DNA of 64,000 nucleotides, taken from Fulvimarina uroteuthidis (lineage in GTDB: Bacteria > Pseudomonadota > Alphaproteobacteria > Rhizobiales > Rhizobiaceae). Within the stretch, counting starts at the first letter, position 1. Each line of letters starts with the position of its first letter. The notes under the pieces were generated by a model. The model saw nothing but the letters and a program-made list of their open reading frames with translations. It ran no database searches and had not been told where the DNA came from. The position numbers were made by a program, and so were the translations under genes. The stretch covers positions 248,001 to 312,000 of the forward strand of contig NZ_JAXLPB010000005.1 of NCBI RefSeq assembly GCF_034321785.1. The letters are read 5' to 3'. Shown one piece after another: positions 44,300 through 53,594 of the stretch.

Positions 44300-46867
44300 T
44301 CAGGCCCTGTTCGCGCCGGAGGCCTCGATGCTGTCGTCTTCCTTCTTGTGCGCCTCGAAGTCCGCGGCGCGCAGATTGAAGAAGAACAGGATCGGAGCCG
44401 CGACGAAGATCGAGGAGAAGGTTCCGATGGCGACGCCGAAGATCATTGGCGCGACGAAATTCTGGATCACCTCGCCGCCGAAGACATAAAGGGCGGACAG
44501 CGCTAGGAGCGTCGTCAGCGACGTCGTCAGCGTGCGCGTCAGCATCTCGTTGTCGGACAGGTCGAGCAGGCTGCCCAGTTCCCGCGTCTTGTACTTGCGC
44601 AGGTTTTCCCGGACGCGGTCATAGATGACGACAGTGTCGTTCAGCGAATAGCCGACGATCGTCAGGATTGCCGCCACCGTGGCCAGATTGAACTCGATCT
44701 GGGTCAGCACCATGAACCCCATGGTCAGGAAGACGTCGTTGACCGTTGCGACGATCGCCCCGACCGCGAACTGCCACTCGAACCGGATCCAGATGTAGAT
44801 CAGAATACCGATGAGGGATGCGAGCACGCCGAAGATCGCGGCCCAGGCAAGCTCGCCAGACACGGTCGGACCAACCACCTCGGTCCGCCGGATCTCGTAG
44901 TCGGCTTCGAGCGAGGCCTGCGCGGAATCGATCGTCTGTTGCTGCGCCCCGTCCGGCGCATCCGGTGCGTTGCCGATGCGGATCAACGCTTCCTGGGGCG
45001 ATCCGAACGACTGGACCTGGACGTCGGGAATTCCCGCTTCCTCGAGGGAGGTCCGGATCGCGCCGATGTCGGCATTGCCTTCCTTCGACTGAACCTCGAT
45101 CACCGATCCCCCGGTGAAATCGATGCCGAAGCTCAGGCCCACCGAAGGAAGCGCGACGATGGATGCGGCAACCAGCGCCATGGAAACGTAGAAGGCCTTG
45201 AGACGCACCTTCATGAACGGAATGTTGGTGACTTCGGGTGCCAGCCTGAGGAAGCCCGTCGGCAACTCCTTCGGGCGCCGATGCTTGACCCAGTAGGCGG
45301 TGAGCCAGCGGGTCAGGGTGTAGGCGCTGAAGATGGTCGTCAGGATACCGAGCGCGAGGGTCACGGCAAAGCCGCGCACGGGCCCGGTGCCGAGCCAGAA
45401 CAGGATGCCGGCGGCGATCAGCGTCGTGATGTTGGCGTCGAGAATGGTCGCCAACGCCTTCTGGAAGCCGATATCGATCGATTGCACGACGGAGCGTCCG
45501 AGGCGTCGCTCCTCGCGGATGCGCTCGTAGATCAGCACGTTGGAATCGACCGCCATGCCGATCGTCAGGACGATGCCGGCGATGCCGGGCAATGTCAGCG
45601 TCGCCCCGATGACGGTCAGGAGCGCGAACAGGATCACGACGTTGATGATCAGCGCGACATTGGCGATGACGCCGAGGAAGCCGTAGGCGGCAACCATGAA
45701 GAGAATGACGAACACCGCACCGATGACACCGGCGATCTCGCCCGCGGCGATGGAATCGGCACCGAGACCCGGTCCGACCGTGCGCTCCTCGAGAATGTTC
45801 AGATTGGCCGGCAAGGCGCCGGCCCGCAGCAGGACGGCGAGATCGTTGGCGGACTGGACCGTGAAGCTGCCGCTGATCTGCGCCTGGCCGCCGCGAATCG
45901 CTTCGCGGATGTTCGGGGCGGACAGCACCTGCTCATCGAGCACCATCGCGAAAGGCCTGCCGACATTCGCCTCGGTGACACGCGCGAACTGGGTGGCGCC
46001 GCGATTGTCGAACCGGATGTTGACCACCGGCTCGTTGGTCTGCTGGTCGAAGCCGGGCTGGGCGTCGACAAGGTTCTCGCCGGAGACCATCACCTGACGC
46101 TGGATCAGGTAGGGAACCGGCGGTTGGTCCGTCGAATAGAGCAGTTCGGATCCGGCGGGCGGGCGCGCCCCGCCATCGGCGACCGCTTCGGGAGAGGCCG
46201 ACAGATCGACCATCCTGAAATTGAGCTGCGCCGTCTGGTTGAGAAGGTTCTTCAGGCGATCGGGATCGCCGAGGCCCGGTACCTGGACGATGATCCGGTC
46301 CATTCCCTGCCGCTGGATCACCGGCTCTGTCGTGCCGAGTTCGTCGACGCGTCGCCGCACGACCTCGATCGACTGCTCGACGGCGCTCGACATCCGATAG
46401 TCGATACCCTCGGACGTCAACGACAGTTCGATGAGGCCGGCCTGCGGTTCCGTCACGGCGACTTCACTGATCGTACCGCCGGACAGGAGGCCCGAGGAGA
46501 TCGGGTCGGTCAGGTCGGACAGCGCCTCTTCCGCAGCCTCGGCCTGTGACGGATCGCGCAGGCGGATCGTCACGGACCGGTCGCCCGCGGAAATCGACGA
46601 ATAGCCGATCCGTGCCGAACGCAGCGCCGAACGCGCCGAATCGCTCAAGGACTGGACGCGCTTGGCGACCAGATCCTCCTGATCGACCTGAAGCAGGATG
46701 TAGGAACCACCCTGGAGATCGAGGCCGAGGGTGACCTGCTGGCTCGGAAGAAATTCCGGCAGACTATCGAGCGTCGAGCGCGGAATCGCGTTGGGCAGCG
46801 CGTAGGCAAAGCCGAGTACGACCACGAGCCAAATCAGGATCGTCTTCCAGCGCGAAAAATGTAGCAT
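44300..46867 (-). CDS. secDF: fused protein translocase subunits SecD-SecF
   Basis: An 855-residue inner-membrane protein that uses the proton gradient to help pull secreted proteins through SecYEG. Residues 1-520 are SecD: first TM near 8-26, LGLDLQGGSYILLQV, a large periplasmic domain, and GMAVDSNVLIYERIREE in TM4. Residues about 560-855 are SecF, with LSFGIDFTGGSVIEV and YSLNDTVVIYDRVREN. Fusion of the two is usual in Rhizobiales. yajC lies 130 bp upstream on the same strand. Confidence 0.97.
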   Translation of the reverse strand: MLHFSRWKTILIWLVVVLGFAYALPNAIPRSTLDSLPEFLPSQQVTLGLDLQGGSYILLQVDQEDLVAKRVQSLSDSARSALRSARIGYSSISAGDRSVTIRLRDPSQAEAAEEALSDLTDPISSGLLSGGTISEVAVTEPQAGLIELSLTSEGIDYRMSSAVEQSIEVVRRRVDELGTTEPVIQRQGMDRIIVQVPGLGDPDRLKNLLNQTAQLNFRMVDLSASPEAVADGGARPPAGSELLYSTDQPPVPYLIQRQVMVSGENLVDAQPGFDQQTNEPVVNIRFDNRGATQFARVTEANVGRPFAMVLDEQVLSAPNIREAIRGGQAQISGSFTVQSANDLAVLLRAGALPANLNILEERTVGPGLGADSIAAGEIAGVIGAVFVILFMVAAYGFLGVIANVALIINVVILFALLTVIGATLTLPGIAGIVLTIGMAVDSNVLIYERIREERRLGRSVVQSIDIGFQKALATILDANITTLIAAGILFWLGTGPVRGFAVTLALGILTTIFSAYTLTRWLTAYWVKHRRPKELPTGFLRLAPEVTNIPFMKVRLKAFYVSMALVAASIVALPSVGLSFGIDFTGGSVIEVQSKEGNADIGAIRTSLEEAGIPDVQVQSFGSPQEALIRIGNAPDAPDGAQQQTIDSAQASLEADYEIRRTEVVGPTVSGELAWAAIFGVLASLIGILIYIWIRFEWQFAVGAIVATVNDVFLTMGFMVLTQIEFNLATVAAILTIVGYSLNDTVVIYDRVRENLRKYKTRELGSLLDLSDNEMLTRTLTTSLTTLLALSALYVFGGEVIQNFVAPMIFGVAIGTFSSIFVAAPILFFFNLRAADFEAHKKEDDSIEASGANRA

Positions 46868-46997
46868 TCAATGATCCGGTCGGTGGTTCGTGACGGACAG
46901 GGCACCGCCCGCCCGTCGGCTTCGAAACTGTCTGCCACCCTATTGTGGCGAAAGCGGCGAGCCTTGAAAGCCGGGCCGCTTCAAAGGTCGGACAGGA

Positions 46998-47339
46998 TTA
47001 TTTCTCGTTGGCCGCCATCGGCTCGCCCTTGACGCGCACGTCGCTGATCATCGCACGCACCATCCGAACCCTGGTCTGCTCGGAGATCTGGACCTCCAGT
47101 TCGCCATTGTCGAGAACCTTGGTCACTTTGCCGAGTATACCGCCGCCGGTCACGACCTGATCGCCCCGCCGGATGTTCTCCAGCATCTGGGTCCGCTTCT
47201 TCATCTGGCTGCGCTGCGGGCGGATGATAAGGAAATACATGATGGCAAACACCGCCACGAAGGGCAGGATGCTGAGAAGCAGTTCGCTTCCCCCGCCCGC
47301 CGGAGCAGCTGTTTGGGCGAAGGCTTGCGTGACGAACAT
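46998..47339 (-). CDS. yajC: preprotein translocase accessory subunit YajC
   Basis: A 113-residue single-helix protein. TM residues 20-40 (LLLSILPFVAVFAIMYFLII) are followed by RPQRSQMKKRTQMLENIRRG and the VVTGGGILGKVTKV beta segment, the standard YajC layout. It associates with SecDF, whose gene follows. The start region is divergent from the DUF815 ATPase gene. Confidence 0.97.
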   Translation of the reverse strand: MFVTQAFAQTAAPAGGGSELLLSILPFVAVFAIMYFLIIRPQRSQMKKRTQMLENIRRGDQVVTGGGILGKVTKVLDNGELEVQISEQTRVRMVRAMISDVRVKGEPMAANEK

Positions 47340-47480
47340 GGAGATGACCTTTCATGCGAAAAGCGCGGCGGGAGATCCGATCCGCGCTCTGAAATAGTTG
47401 CGCCGAATATACGTTCGCACTTGCCGAATGCAACAGAAACGCAAGAAAACAAGGCAACGCGTCCTCATGAAAGATCCGAC

Positions 47481-48353
47481 ATGCCGCAAACCGAACGCCC
47501 CGACCTCGGGCACGTCCTCGATCGAATCGCCGGTGCGCTCGAACGCATCGCGCCGAAAGCGTTCGCCAACGCCGATCTCGATCCTGCCGACTGCTTCGTT
47601 TTCGAGCCGCCGCTGACCTTGAAACCGGTGTTTCAGGTGAACCGCGTGGCGATCGAGCTTCTCCAGGGGGTCGATCGCTCGCGGGACATGCTTCTGGACA
47701 ATACCCGGCGGTTCGCCGATGGCCTGCCGGCCAACAATGCTCTCTTGTGGGGCGCTCGCGGCATGGGAAAATCCTCGCTCGTCAAGGCGGCCCACGCCAG
47801 CGTCAACGCCGAACGGGGGGGGCATGACGCACCCCTGAAGCTGGTGGAGATCGCCCGCGAGGACATCGATCATCTGCCCGAACTCATGACCCTCCTGAAG
47901 ACGGCCCCGTTCCAGATCCTGTTGTTTTGCGACGATCTCTCGTTCGATACGGGTGATTCGAGCTACAAGTCCCTGAAGGCGGTCCTGGAAGGCGGGGTCG
48001 AGGGGCGTCCGAAGAACGTGCTCTTCTACGCCACGTCCAACCGGCGGCATCTCCTGCCCCGCGACATGATCGAGAACGAGAGTTCGACCGCCATCAATCC
48101 GGGCGAGGCCGTCGAGGAGAAGGTGTCGCTGTCGGATCGTTTCGGATTGTGGATCGGCTTCCACAAGTGCAGCCAGGACGATTATCTCGCCATGGTGGAG
48201 GGCTATGCCGCCAATTACCGCCTTGCCGTCGAACCCGATCGCCTGCGAAGCGAGGCTCTGGAATGGCAGGTGACGCGCGGCAGTCGCTCGGGCCGCGTCG
48301 CGTTCCAGTTCATCCAGGATCTGGCCGGACGCCTCGGCCAGCGGATCGACTGA
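47481..48353 (+). CDS. DUF815 family ATP-binding protein
   Basis: A 290-residue P-loop protein. Walker A is LLWGARGMGKSSLVK near residues 89-103, Walker B is ILLFCDDLSFD, and NVLFYATSNRRHLLPRDM corresponds to sensor 1. This is the DUF815 ATPase family, AAA-like and of unclear function. ATG 47481 is chosen by family length; the ribosome site is weak. It is divergent from yajC and convergent with the LysM/LytM gene, its usual neighbours in Rhizobiales. Confidence 0.9.
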   Translation: MPQTERPDLGHVLDRIAGALERIAPKAFANADLDPADCFVFEPPLTLKPVFQVNRVAIELLQGVDRSRDMLLDNTRRFADGLPANNALLWGARGMGKSSLVKAAHASVNAERGGHDAPLKLVEIAREDIDHLPELMTLLKTAPFQILLFCDDLSFDTGDSSYKSLKAVLEGGVEGRPKNVLFYATSNRRHLLPRDMIENESSTAINPGEAVEEKVSLSDRFGLWIGFHKCSQDDYLAMVEGYAANYRLAVEPDRLRSEALEWQVTRGSRSGRVAFQFIQDLAGRLGQRID

Positions 48354-48407
48354 GCGCCGGGCCTTTTTGAACGCAGCGAGAACACTCGCTCGCCTCCGGA
48401 CAAACGA

Positions 48408-48439
48408 ACGGGCCGATCGATCTTCATCGAACGGCCCGT
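48408..48439 (-). terminator. putative terminator of the LysM/LytM gene
   Basis: A long stem, ACGGGCCG with CGGCCCGT, extended after one mismatch by TCGAT/ATCGA around GAAG. The minus-strand tail TTCGTTTG is only moderately T-rich. Confidence 0.5.
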
Positions 48440-48452
48440 CGCATGGATGATC

Positions 48453-49745
48453 TTACTGCAGATAGCTCGACGGATCGATCGGCGAGGAGTTCTTGCGGAC
48501 CTCGAAGTGCAGCTGCGGCACGTCCGTATCGCCGCTCATGCCGGAGCTTGCGATCTCCTGTCCGCGCTTCACGGTGTCGCCGCGCTTGACCTTCAGCGCG
48601 TCGGCATGGCCGTAGACGGTAACGAGACCATCGTCATGCTTGACGAGGACGGTGTTGCCGAACTCCTTCAGGCCGTCGCCGGCATAGATGACGACGCCGT
48701 TCTCGGCCGCCTTCACGGGCGTGCCGCGCGGCACGGAGATGTTCAGGCCGTCATTGCGCTTGGAGCCGACCTTTTCGCCGAAGCGCTGCAGCACCCTGCC
48801 CTGCACCGGCCAGCGATAGCTGCTGATCCCGCTCGATTCCGGCGCGGTTTCGCTGCTCGGGCCCGACTTGGCGGCGACGGTGGATTTTGGCTCGGCCGTC
48901 GCCACCCGGGTTTCCGTCGCGGCCGCAGGTTGGGCGGCGGCCGGAGCCGGCTTCGACTCGGCGCTCGCCACGGACGTCGCAGCCGCCGGAGCGGTCGGCG
49001 CGGCGCTGGCCGTCGTCGTCGCAGGCGAGGTGGTCGGCTTCACATAGGGCTTGGGCGCGGAATCGACGGCTGCGACCTGCTGGCTGGCGGCGTTCGGGCG
49101 CGAGGTGGGAACGACGAGCTTCTGGCCGAGACGGACCGTATCGCCGCTCATGCCGTTCGCCTGGCGGATCGCGTCGGCCGAAACGCCCGAGCGTCTTGCG
49201 ATGGCCGACAGCGTATCGCCGCTGGCCACGGTGACGGTGGTGTTCGCGCCGGCCGCCGGCTGCGGTGCGGCATTGGAGATCGCCTGAGCCTGTGCGCCAA
49301 GTGTCGTGGGCTGCGCGCCCGGACCCGAGCTCTGTGCGACCGGCGACGACGCGGACCCGTTCGCAGCGAAGACGGTGGAAGGCTGGGCCGGCTGATAGTT
49401 CGGCGCCGGCGGTGGCGGCAACTGGCCGCGCTGGACGTCCGCGGCCGGCGCGGACGGAACATATTGCGGCTGCTGGGCGGCCATCGCCTGCCCGCTGGCC
49501 GGATAGCCGGCGGATCCCTGTGCGGACGCGATCGATCCGGTCATCGTGCCGTCGAGATTGGTGCCGTAGCCCTGGTTTACGGCCGCGATCTGCTGACTGG
49601 CCGGTTGCGGCAGGGCGCCGGTATAAAAACCGTCGTCGAGCCGGATGGCATCGCCGGAGCAACCGGACGTGACACCGGCTGCGAGAAGGAGAGCGGTCGT
49701 CAGAACGCCGCGGGCCTTGAGGGTATTGAGAACTCGGTAACGCAT
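48453..49745 (-). CDS. LysM and LytM (M23) domain envelope protein, NlpD/DipM-like
   Basis: A 430-residue exported protein. The signal ends near Cys29 (GVTSGC), a weak lipobox. A Pro/Gln/Ala-rich region follows, then a LysM domain at 168-213 (VASGDTLSAIARRSGVSADA), an Ala/Thr-rich linker and a LytM domain at about 330-425. In the LytM domain the His and Asp of the usual HxGxD motif are replaced (RNDGLNIS), while VYGHAD and QLHFEVR are kept. That is the pattern of inactive amidase activators (EnvC, NlpD, DipM), so a role in septal wall splitting is likely. It sits 130 bp downstream of pcm. Confidence 0.9.
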   Translation of the reverse strand: MRYRVLNTLKARGVLTTALLLAAGVTSGCSGDAIRLDDGFYTGALPQPASQQIAAVNQGYGTNLDGTMTGSIASAQGSAGYPASGQAMAAQQPQYVPSAPAADVQRGQLPPPPAPNYQPAQPSTVFAANGSASSPVAQSSGPGAQPTTLGAQAQAISNAAPQPAAGANTTVTVASGDTLSAIARRSGVSADAIRQANGMSGDTVRLGQKLVVPTSRPNAASQQVAAVDSAPKPYVKPTTSPATTTASAAPTAPAAATSVASAESKPAPAAAQPAAATETRVATAEPKSTVAAKSGPSSETAPESSGISSYRWPVQGRVLQRFGEKVGSKRNDGLNISVPRGTPVKAAENGVVIYAGDGLKEFGNTVLVKHDDGLVTVYGHADALKVKRGDTVKRGQEIASSGMSGDTDVPQLHFEVRKNSSPIDPSSYLQ

Positions 49746-49875
49746 CGCTGTCCCTTAAACGACAGGAAATTTGAGACCATTAGAACGCGTTAATCTTACT
49801 TTGCTGTTAAGAGTGATGGCTGAATGTCGTTTTCCGCCTCGGATTCGTCGCACTTTTTCGCCGATCCCTCGACCG

Positions 49876-50520
49876 TCACAGCGCCTTCGCGATGCCCGCA
49901 CCGATCCGCTGATAGCGAACGCTCCACAGGTCCCGACGCTCGAACCGCGCGCCGACCTTCTGGAGGCGCACGAGGGTCTGGGCTTCGCCCTCGCCACCGA
50001 CTGCGCAGACCAGAAGCGATTGTTGCGCCATCTGATCGAGGAAGATGCGCGGCGGCGCAGGGAAGGCGGAATGGATGACGACACGATCGTACGGCGCGCC
50101 ATCTGGATAACCTTCCGATCCATCCGACAGAAACAACGAGACATTGGTGACTTCGGCGCGCTGGAGCGCGACCTCCGCCTTGGCAAGGAGCCGGCGGAAG
50201 CGATCGAGCGAGGTGACGTGCAAGGCCATCCTTGCCAGAAGCGCCGTCACGTAGCCGCTGCCCGTTCCGATTTCCAGGACCCGGTGCTCCGGCTTCAGTT
50301 CGAGCGCATCGACGAGGCGGATGGCGGTGGCCGCATCCGGCATGACCTCGCCGCAATCGATCGGGATCGCGCCATATCCGTAGGGCCGCGCGCCCGTCAC
50401 GGGAATAAACGTTCCGCGCGGGATCGTAGCCGCCGCTTTCAGCACGATGTCGGACAGTGCGGGATAGCCGGCTTTCAGTTCGGAAAAAAACCGGTCCTGA
50501 TCGCTCGCCGGGTCGCTCAT
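49876..50520 (-). CDS. pcm: protein-L-isoaspartate O-methyltransferase
   Basis: A 214-residue AdoMet-dependent enzyme that repairs isoaspartyl residues. The AdoMet-binding motif is VLEIGTGSGYVTALLARM, preceded by the MPDAATAIRLVDAL block of the family, with YDRVVIHSAFPAPP downstream. ATG 50520 overlaps the surE stop (ATGA at 50517-50520), so translation is coupled. surE-pcm adjacency is common across proteobacteria. Confidence 0.95.
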   Translation of the reverse strand: MSDPASDQDRFFSELKAGYPALSDIVLKAAATIPRGTFIPVTGARPYGYGAIPIDCGEVMPDAATAIRLVDALELKPEHRVLEIGTGSGYVTALLARMALHVTSLDRFRRLLAKAEVALQRAEVTNVSLFLSDGSEGYPDGAPYDRVVIHSAFPAPPRIFLDQMAQQSLLVCAVGGEGEAQTLVRLQKVGARFERRDLWSVRYQRIGAGIAKAL

Positions 50521-51278
50521 GCGCCGAAGTGGTCCTCCAGGTCGCCCAGCATACGTTCGGCCGTAAGGTCCAGGCAGACGGGGGTGACGGAGATGTAGCC
50601 CGCCTGGAGCGCCGCGAGGTCGGACCGGTCGACCGTCGGGCCGGTCTGTCGACCGAAGCGCAGCCAGTAGTAGGAATGGCCGCGGCCATCCTCGCGTTCG
50701 TCGAAGCTCAGCGCGTAGTCGAGCTTGCCCTGACGGGTCACGCGCGTGCCCTCGACCGCATCCGGTTCGCGGACCGGAAAATTGACATTGATGATGTGGC
50801 CGCCCGGCAGATCGTAGTGCATGAGCCTTTCGATCACGGCGGGCGCATGGCGTTCGGCGGTCGCCCACGGGTTTTCGAGCGGTCGCTGGCGATCGAACGC
50901 CTGGCTGAGCGCAATCGACTTGATCCCGAGCATCGCCCCTTCCATCGCACCGGCGACCGTCCCGGAATAGGTCAGGTCGTCGGCGACGTTCTGTCCGATA
51001 TTGATTCCCGACAGGACGAGGTCCGGCGGGGCGTCCATCAGCTTGCGGGTCGCCATGATCACGCAGTCCGTCGGCGTGCCGCTCAACGCGAATCGCTTCG
51101 CGCCGATCTGGCGCAGACGCAGCGGCGTCGACAGGGTGATCGAATGGGCAAGGCCGCTCTGGTCGGTTTCGGGTGCGACCGTCCAGACATCGTCGGAGAT
51201 CTCCGCCGCGATCCGCTCGAGCGCTTCGAGACCGTCCGAATGAATGCCGTCATCGTTGGTGATCAGGATGCGGGTCAC
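50517..51278 (-). CDS. surE: 5'/3'-nucleotidase SurE
   Basis: A 253-residue metal-dependent nucleoside monophosphate phosphatase. The N-terminal MTRILITNDDGIHSDGLEAL carries the Asp-Asp metal ligands at residues 9-10, VAPETDQSGLAHSIT has the conserved Ser, and LSGINIGQNVADDLTYSGTV the Asn. It overlaps serS by 4 bp (stop TGA and ATG at 51275-51278) and pcm by 4 bp, forming a tight serS-surE-pcm unit. Confidence 0.97.
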   Translation of the reverse strand: MTRILITNDDGIHSDGLEALERIAAEISDDVWTVAPETDQSGLAHSITLSTPLRLRQIGAKRFALSGTPTDCVIMATRKLMDAPPDLVLSGINIGQNVADDLTYSGTVAGAMEGAMLGIKSIALSQAFDRQRPLENPWATAERHAPAVIERLMHYDLPGGHIINVNFPVREPDAVEGTRVTRQGKLDYALSFDEREDGRGHSYYWLRFGRQTGPTVDRSDLAALQAGYISVTPVCLDLTAERMLGDLEDHFGA

Positions 51279-52696
51279 GCCGCACCCCCGATCGTCTCGA
51301 CGCCGCCCATATAGGGGCGCAGAACCTCGGGCACGGTGATCGAGCCGTCTTCGTTCTGGTAGTTTTCCATGACGGCGATCAAAGCGCGCCCGACCGCCAC
51401 CCCCGAACCGTTGAGCGTGTGGACGAAACGCGGCTGCTTGTCGCCCTCGCCCTTGTAGCGCGCGTTCATGCGGCGCGCCTGGAAGTCGCCGCAGACCGAA
51501 CAGGACGAGATCTCACGGAAACTGTCCTGCCCGGGAAGCCAGACCTCGATGTCGTAAGTCTTGCGGGCGGCAAAGCCCATGTCGCCGGTCGACAGGAGAA
51601 CCACGCGGTAGTGGAGGCCGAGACGTTTGAGGACCTCCTCGGCGCACCCCGTCATGCGCTCCAGCTCGTCCTGCGAGGACTGGTCGTCGGTGACCGAGAC
51701 CATCTCGACCTTGTTGAACTGATGCTGGCGCAGCATGCCGCGCGTATCGCGGCCCGCCGAACCGGCTTCCGAGCGGAAGCAGGGCGTCAGGGCGGAAAAC
51801 CGCTTGGGAAGCGCATCGGCAGGCATCGTGCTTTCGCGCACGAGGTTCGTCAGCGGCACTTCCGCGGTCGGGATCAGCCAGTATTCCTCTTCGGTCGGCG
51901 CATCCTCGAACGCATTCGCCACAAGGTCGCGAACCTCGATCTCCCCCGATTTGAGGCGCTCGAGATCGGCCTGACGCGTGTGCTTCGAGAGCACGTCGTC
52001 GGTCTGCTCGGCGCGGCCCTTCATCGAGGCGCCGATGAACAGATCGTCGCCGAACTTCGGCAGTTGGGAGGTTCCGTACATCGCATCGTTGCGCACCAGC
52101 ACCGGGGGCTGGACTTCCTCGTAGCCATGCTCGTCGGTGTGGAGGTTCAGCATGAACTGGCCGAGCGCGCGTTCGAGCCGCGCAAGTCCGCCCTTGAGAA
52201 CGTTGAAGCGCGAGCCGGAAATCTTCGCCGCCTGGTCGAAATCCATGAGGCCGAGGGCCTCGCCGAGCTCGTAATGCTCTTTCGGCGTGAACGCGAAATC
52301 CGGTTTGTCGCCGATACGGCGAACCTCGACATTGGCGGCCTCGTCGGCGCCGACGGGCACGTCGTCCAAGGGCACGTTGGGCAGACCGTCGAGCAATTTC
52401 TTCAGCTTCGCGTCGAGATCGCGCTCTTCGGCTTCGCCGGCCTGTATGTCGGACTTGATCGTCGCGACCTCGTCGATCAGCGTCTGCGCCGTCGCCTCGT
52501 CGCCCGACCCCTTGGCCTTGCCGATGGCCTTGGACGCATCGTTGCGCCGGCTCTGAAGGTCCTGCAATCGCTTCACATGGGCACGCCGCGCTTCGTCGAG
52601 TTCGATCAGCAGCTTCGAGACCGGTGAAGCGCCTCTCGTGGCCAGAGCCTGATCCAATGTCTCGGGATTATCGCGTATCCACTTGATATCGATCAT
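51275..52696 (-). CDS. serS: seryl-tRNA synthetase
   Basis: A 473-residue class II synthetase that charges tRNA-Ser and tRNA-Sec. The N-terminal coiled-coil arm spans about residues 25-110 (LIELDEARRAHVKRLQDLQS). Motif 2 is FRSEAGSAGRDTRGMLRQHQ, with the residues around QFNKVEM. Motif 3 is LNGSGVAVGRALIAVMENYQ near the C-terminus. About 45 residues longer than E. coli SerS, as in other alphaproteobacteria. It follows tatC by 85 bp. Confidence 0.97.
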   Translation of the reverse strand: MIDIKWIRDNPETLDQALATRGASPVSKLLIELDEARRAHVKRLQDLQSRRNDASKAIGKAKGSGDEATAQTLIDEVATIKSDIQAGEAEERDLDAKLKKLLDGLPNVPLDDVPVGADEAANVEVRRIGDKPDFAFTPKEHYELGEALGLMDFDQAAKISGSRFNVLKGGLARLERALGQFMLNLHTDEHGYEEVQPPVLVRNDAMYGTSQLPKFGDDLFIGASMKGRAEQTDDVLSKHTRQADLERLKSGEIEVRDLVANAFEDAPTEEEYWLIPTAEVPLTNLVRESTMPADALPKRFSALTPCFRSEAGSAGRDTRGMLRQHQFNKVEMVSVTDDQSSQDELERMTGCAEEVLKRLGLHYRVVLLSTGDMGFAARKTYDIEVWLPGQDSFREISSCSVCGDFQARRMNARYKGEGDKQPRFVHTLNGSGVAVGRALIAVMENYQNEDGSITVPEVLRPYMGGVETIGGAA

Positions 52697-52781
52697 AATG
52701 TCTCATTTCCGTAATATGCATTCCGGACCATCGGCAATAACGCCCTTGCGGACGGGCTCTCACCCGCCGCGCCGACCCGAT

Positions 52782-53594
52782 TCAGTCCGCCTTCGCCTCG
52801 GCCGCGCCGAGATCGCGTGCGCGCTTCTTCTCGATGTATCGCGCCGCGAGAATGGAAAATTCGTAGAGAAGGATCGTCGGCACGGCAAGGCCGATCTGGG
52901 ACAGCGGATCGGGCGGGGTGAGGACCGCCGCGACGATGAACGCGATCACGATCGCATATTTGCGCTTGTTCACGAGGCCCTCGGCTGAGGTGATGCCCGC
53001 GCGCACCAGAAGCGTCGCGACCACCGGCAACTGGAACACCATTCCGAACGCGAAGATCAGCGTCATCGTCAACGACAGATATTCCGAGACGCTCGGCAGA
53101 AGCTCGATGATCGCCTGATCGCCGGCGCCCGTCTGCTGCATCGACAGGAAGAACCACATCACCATCGGCATGAAGAAGAAATAGACCAGCGAGGCGCCCA
53201 GCAGGAACAGGATGGGCGTCGCGACGAGGAAGGGCAGGAACGCGCCGCGCTCGTTCTTGTAGAGACCCGGGGCGACGAACTTGTAAATCTGGCCGGAAAT
53301 GATCGGAAACGAGAGGAAGAGGCCGCCAAAAGCGGCGATCTTCACCTGCGTGAAGAAGAATTCCTGCGGCGCCGTATAGATGAAGCGGGCCTGCTCGCTC
53401 ATCATGCCGGCCCACTGGAACGCAGTCTGATAGGGGACGACGAGAAGATTGAAGAGCTCCTTGGCGAAGAAGAAGCAGATGATGAACGCCAGGAAGAAGC
53501 CGAGGATCGATCGGATGAGACGCTGCCGCAACTCGATCAGGTGATCGATGAGCGGTGCGGAGGATGCTTCGATATCGTCGTTCGAAGCGCTCAT
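52782..53594 (-). CDS. tatC: Sec-independent protein translocase TatC
   Basis: A 270-residue six-helix protein that binds twin-arginine signal peptides. The N-terminal region has LIDHLIELRQRLIRSILGFF, the hallmark HLxELRxRL motif, and FFTQVKIAAFGGLFLSFP precedes the third helix. The C-terminus ends in a charged tail (KKRARDLGAAEAKAD). ATG overlaps the tatB stop (53591-53594). TatABC exports folded proteins across the inner membrane. Confidence 0.97.
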   Translation of the reverse strand: MSASNDDIEASSAPLIDHLIELRQRLIRSILGFFLAFIICFFFAKELFNLLVVPYQTAFQWAGMMSEQARFIYTAPQEFFFTQVKIAAFGGLFLSFPIISGQIYKFVAPGLYKNERGAFLPFLVATPILFLLGASLVYFFFMPMVMWFFLSMQQTGAGDQAIIELLPSVSEYLSLTMTLIFAFGMVFQLPVVATLLVRAGITSAEGLVNKRKYAIVIAFIVAAVLTPPDPLSQIGLAVPTILLYEFSILAARYIEKKRARDLGAAEAKAD

